A stretch of DNA of 10,399 bases from Phoronis ovalis (taxonomy: Eukaryota > Phoronida > Phoronidae), in contig JAOXYB010064068.1 of the NCBI GenBank assembly GCA_028565635.1, positions 1 to 10,399 on the forward strand, in the 5' to 3' direction. The position numbers and the translations under genes were made by a program. This document shows positions 8,394 through 10,399 of this stretch, piece after piece. How positions within the stretch are numbered: position 1 is the first letter of the stretch; every line of letters starts with the position of its first letter. A model generated the notes under the pieces. It worked only from the letters and a program-made list of their open reading frames with translations, searched no databases and was not told the origin of the DNA.

Positions 8394-8477
8394 CTACATC
8401 TTGCTGCAGCATTTGGAGATGAGGAGAAAGTTAGACGATTACTGGACGATGGATGGGACGTCAATGATAAAAACGAG
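8394..8477 (+). CDS. Ankyrin exon: repeat 1
   Basis: The acceptor TTTAATGTTTCAG precedes 84 bases (28 codons), followed by the donor GAG|GTGACA, which is weak after the GTGA. The translation begins LHLAAAFGDEEKVRRLL and ends DDGWDVNDKNE. This is a textbook ankyrin unit lacking only the leading G-x-TP: LHLAA helix one, VRRLL helix two and the GxDVN turn. The missing leader would come from the previous exon (M-G-D-E in the model), which suits an N-terminal capping repeat. The frame is also open for three codons upstream, where an ATG at 8385-8387 gives M-F-Q before LHLAA, an alternative start. Both ends are phase 0, so the exon joins directly to 9013. Confidence 0.88.
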
Positions 8478-9012
8478 GTGACAATTCAATGTCTTACTAA
8501 CTGAGAATAGTCTATCTGCAAAAACTACAACATACCTTGAAACAGTGGAACACTCAGCACCAAAGATTGTATTACTTATTCCTATATTATGTCTTTTACC
8601 TGTTCAGATTAATTATGTAAACTAAAGGAACATCATACGTTATAATTTGGTGTTTAAGGTTCTGAGACATTTTACAATATTATGTCTTCTACCAGGTCAC
8701 ATTAATTGAGCAAACTAACTGGACAATGTATATCACTTAGTCTTCTGCTGTCATTCACAGAACTTGTGTATATATAAATATAAATATATAACTGTGTACA
8801 TATAAATGTTTATTAATAAATTATTTAAATCTGATTCATCGTTATGGGGGAAAATATCGCTTACCTAAGAATAACGAAGTTATAAAATAAAATAATTGAA
8901 TGTTCATCTTTTTGTTTAAATTTTAATTTGTTAATAATGTTCCTTATCTATATTTCTCGTATTTAGGCTCATTATGCTGATTATTAAATTAACTACTCAT
9001 ATACATGTATAG
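8478..9012. other. Intron between ankyrin exons 1 and 2
   Basis: 535 bases of AT-rich DNA. It holds a diverged tandem duplication, with ATATTATGTCTT at 8584 and again at 8677 (93 bases apart) and about 50 bases alignable after each. A TATATAAATATAAATATATA tract lies near 8771-8790. No exon-like frame is seen. The acceptor at the right end reads ACATGTATAG. Confidence 0.8.
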
Positions 9013-9198
9013 AATGGCCGGACTCCTCTTTCGTTCGTTGCAATGACCAATCATATTAAAGTAGCTGAGATCCTGGTCAGTCATGACGCTGACGTCAACA
9101 GAGGATACTACCCACCATTACAAGCCGCTGTGAGGCACGGTCAAGTGGAAATGGTCAGATGGCTGCTAGAACATGGAGCGGATCCAAATAAAAGGAGT
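9013..9198 (+). CDS. Ankyrin exon: repeats 2 and 3
   Basis: 186 bases, 62 codons, phase 0 at both ends. The acceptor is TGTATAG and the donor is AGT|GTAAGT, a full consensus. The first repeat starts NGRTPLSFVAMTNHIKVAEI and ends SHDADVN. The second starts PPLQAAVRHGQVEMVRWLL and ends EHGADPN. Both have the helix-turn-helix pattern of ankyrin repeats. The TPLH signature is altered to TPLS and PPLQ, and the link between them (RGYYPP) is about three residues shorter than usual, so the third repeat is a slightly short unit. The NG-R-TP opening completes the turn left by DKNE at the end of the previous exon, which strongly supports the splice. The codon run holds a TGACGTCA site at 9090-9097, which follows from the D-V-N codons. 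Confidence 0.95.
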
Positions 9199-9547
9199 GT
9201 AAGTTAGCAATTACTACTATCAGTTGATTTATTCAATGCATTATTCTAAAACATAATTATACGTGTATGACGTCATAAGTCTCAATATTTATACTTACTG
9301 GAAATCAACCAGATAAGGAGATATAAGCCAACAATTTATTTATAATATATTAAGTATGATTAAATAAATAATAAAATGAAAAATAAATTTAATGGTATAT
9401 ATTAGACTGTAATGAAATACTGAAATACTGTTATAATGACTAATTAGCTTAAACTCCTTACGAGAACTACAAAATGTAAGCTAGTAAATTGTCATCTGAT
9501 TATAGAAACTTTTAAATACATTGTGTAGTTCATGTTTCCTACATTAG
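9199..9547. other. Intron between ankyrin exons 2 and 3
   Basis: 349 bases, very AT-rich, with consensus donor GTAAGT and acceptor TTTCCTACATTAG. It holds a perfect TGACGTCA at 9268-9275 and short A/T-rich runs (about 9341-9392), and no open frame of note. Confidence 0.85.
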
Positions 9548-9652
9548 ATCAATTATGGCGGCACCGCACTACACACAGCTGCTGTGGATAGTAACACGGA
9601 GATTGTAAAACTCTTACTGGCTTATGGTGCAGATCCTGACATCAAGAACGAG
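9548..9652 (+). CDS. Ankyrin exon: repeat 4
   Basis: 105 bases, 35 codons, phase 0. The acceptor is TTTCCTACATTAG and the donor is GAG|GTATGC. The translation starts INYGGTALHTAAVDSNTEIV and ends KLLLAYGADPDIKNE, a well-kept ankyrin repeat with TALH, V-K-LLL and GADPD. The exon ends at the same point of the repeat as the exon at 8394-8477 (DKNE and IKNE), a sign of internal exon duplication. If the frame is read through the donor, an uninterrupted frame continues to 9826, but that part lies in a transposon and is not expected to be protein in the spliced message. The next exon is either the short terminal exon at 9959 or lies beyond the window. Confidence 0.93.
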
Positions 9653-9656
9653 GTAT

Positions 9657-9861
9657 GCGGAAGGCCCTGGGGGTTACTCGAGGTATTTTTGGTGGGGGTG
9701 TGCAAAATTGATTGCTACTCAAATATTTTTAAATTTTGGATTGCTACCCTTATATTTCACAAAATTTGGATTGCTACCCCAAAATTTCAAAAAATTTGGA
9801 TTGGGTTCCACGGTACATCCCCGTAGTCAAAAAAAACTTGAGTACCCCCCTGGGCGGAAGG
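9657..9861. mobile_element. Short inverted-repeat transposon (MITE-like) with target duplication
   Basis: The outer direct repeat GCGGAAGG (9657-9664 and 9854-9861) marks a 7-8 bp target duplication; the outermost G may belong to the element. The ends are inverted: left CCCTGGGGGTTACTCGAG (9665-9682) against CCCAGGGGGGTACTCAAG read from the other strand at the right end (9837-9854), 15 of 18 matching. The similarity continues inward with gaps to about 9703 and 9813. No coding sequence is present, so it is non-autonomous. An 8-bp duplication is typical of hAT elements among others, but I cannot assign a superfamily. It lies in the intron directly after the ankyrin exon ending at 9652, starting a few bases past the donor GTATGC. 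Confidence 0.8.
9703..9806. repeat. 30-bp tandem repeat inside the transposon
   Basis: GGATTGCTAC or close forms recur at about 9709, 9738, 9768 and 9798, spaced 29-30 bases, each preceded by an AAATTT-rich spacer. The last copy changes to GGATTGGGTT. This repeat fills most of the space between the inverted ends. Confidence 0.85.
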
Positions 9862-9958
9862 TGACTGAAATATAAAAGTCGGCATAAAGATACGAGATTG
9901 AACCTTCAGGAATTAAACATGCCTGCAGGCTATTAAAACCATAAATTATTTTTTACAG

Positions 9959-10000
9959 ATTTATCAGAAGTTTCTGAATTTTAACTTCATAGAAGGCTGA
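9959..10000 (+). CDS. Candidate terminal exon of ankyrin gene (13 codons and stop)
   Basis: A good acceptor, TTATTTTTTACAG, ends at 9958. Continuing the phase-0 frame from the exon ending at 9652 gives IYQKFLNFNFIEG and then TGA at 9998-10000. A canonical AATAAA (10000-10005) begins on the last base of the stop. The 306-base intron would contain the whole transposon. The tail has no ankyrin signature and would act as a hydrophobic C-terminal cap. Against the call: the previous ankyrin exon boundary would predict an NG-x-TP opening, so the true next exon may be outside the window, and 13 codons is a short frame that chance could give. Confidence 0.35.
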   Translation: MYQKFLNFNFIEG

Positions 10001-10005
10001 ATAAA
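10000..10005 (+). promoter_or_regulatory. Candidate polyadenylation signal AATAAA
   Basis: The canonical hexamer overlaps the final A of the TGA that closes the proposed terminal exon. The downstream sequence has only weak GT content (CCTGTTGACAC near 10030). AATAAA is frequent in AT-rich DNA, so its position right after a spliced stop is the main support. Confidence 0.3.
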
Positions 10006-10399
10006 GATGTTAAGATTAATCATAATAACCTGTTGACACTTTTAAAACTAAGTAAAGTTAGAAACAACTGAAACATACTGTAACAAAGATTTAACATAAT
10101 TTTTTGAAGGAAATTGTTAACTATAGTATATCCTACTCCCTCGTGTCACTCTGAAATTCCTATGTTTTTTTACATTTTAGTGGGAAAACGGGTAAAATAT
10201 TTTTTATCAGCGTGAGTGACAAAATACCTTACAAGATTTCAAATAATAATAATAATAATTTTCGAATGCGCCGTCGCATTTTATAAGGAAAGTTCTTGTT
10301 TCGCAAATTACCGTTATAATATAACATAGCAACATTTTACCCTAGGGACTTTCAAATATAGTGCGCATAGCAAAGATACAGATATTAATTAATTGCACA
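10006..10399. other. Downstream flank, no gene seen
   Basis: AT-rich. It contains an eight-base inverted repeat TGTCACTC/GAGTGACA (10144-10151 and 10214-10221), an acceptor-like TTTTTTTACATTTTAG ending at 10190 with no ankyrin frame after it, the (AAT)n run and a small hairpin AATGCG-CCGT-CGCATT (10265-10280). Confidence 0.55.
10242..10259. repeat. (AAT)6 microsatellite
   Basis: Six AAT units in a row, followed by TTTCG. A likely length-variable locus. Confidence 0.9.

Larger units (their letters stand above)
4237..10000 (+). other. Proposed complete ankyrin-repeat gene, five coding exons
   Basis: The model joins 4237-4248, 8394-8477, 9013-9198, 9548-9652 and 9959-10000, all phase 0, giving 142 residues. 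The middle three exons form an unbroken run of about four ankyrin repeats: residues 5-32, then repeats ending DADVN, GADPN and GADPD. Ankyrin repeats stack into a curved solenoid that binds other proteins. No signal peptide, membrane segment, SOCS box, kinase or death domain is visible, so a soluble adaptor-like protein is the simplest reading. The three middle exons are well supported. The first and last exons rest on splice signals, phase and position, and the gene could instead extend beyond the window. I cannot assign an ortholog. Confidence 0.55.

Noticed and set aside
9584-9875. Two overlapping 80-83 codon frames from the last firm ankyrin exon into downstream DNA
   Set aside because: One is the true ankyrin frame read through the donor into the transposon. 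The other is an out-of-frame shadow. The donor GTATGC at 9653 argues the exon ends at 9652.
10171-10205. Alternative last exon after acceptor ending at 10190, giving W-E-N-G and a stop
   Set aside because: The acceptor is good, but only four codons follow and no AATAAA lies nearby. The exon at 9959 is better supported.

Overview
The window is AT-rich eukaryotic DNA with long non-coding stretches, spliced exons and many repeat remnants, and nothing prokaryotic (no operon structure, no ribosome binding sites). Scattered diverged repeats built on TGACCT/AGGTCA words, a short inverted-repeat element with TACTC ends and GAGTCGGTCG repeats recall what is common in bivalve and other lophotrochozoan genomes. 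A marine mollusc is therefore my best guess. This rests on recall of repeat style, not on a search.

The only convincing gene is on the plus strand in the right half: a small ankyrin-repeat gene. Three exons (8394-8477, 9013-9198, 9548-9652) have AG acceptors and GT donors, are all in phase 0, and join into one continuous ankyrin solenoid. A tiny first coding exon at 4237-4248 (M-G-D-E, good start context, GT donor) and a last exon at 9959-10000 (13 codons, stop overlapping AATAAA) would complete a protein of 142 residues with about four ankyrin repeats. The three middle exons are strong; both end exons are inference. No partner domain or enzyme motif is visible, so its job is most simply protein-protein binding.

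Region by region: 1-100 holds a 34-bp tandem repeat. 160-760 holds three diverged copies of one dispersed repeat. 939-1281 is a recent mosaic of duplicated blocks. 1282-3700 is mostly featureless AT-rich DNA with a C14 run, a second TGACCT-type relic and a perfect 20-bp palindrome. 3794-4122 is a clean seven-copy 47-bp minisatellite just before the proposed first coding exon. 4249-8393 would be the first intron and carries another 20-bp palindrome, a TGACCT-type relic, a 36-bp near-perfect hairpin, a cluster of hairpins and a GAGTCGGTCG-type repeat. 8394-10000 is the exon-rich part. The intron after exon 9548-9652 contains a short inverted-repeat transposon (9665-9854, flanked by a 7-8 bp duplication) that landed a few bases past the 5' splice site. 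10001-10399 is downstream sequence with an (AAT)n run.

Most open reading frames other than the ankyrin exons are short chance or repeat-derived frames. I found no tRNA, rRNA, CRISPR array, or reverse transcriptase or transposase coding region.
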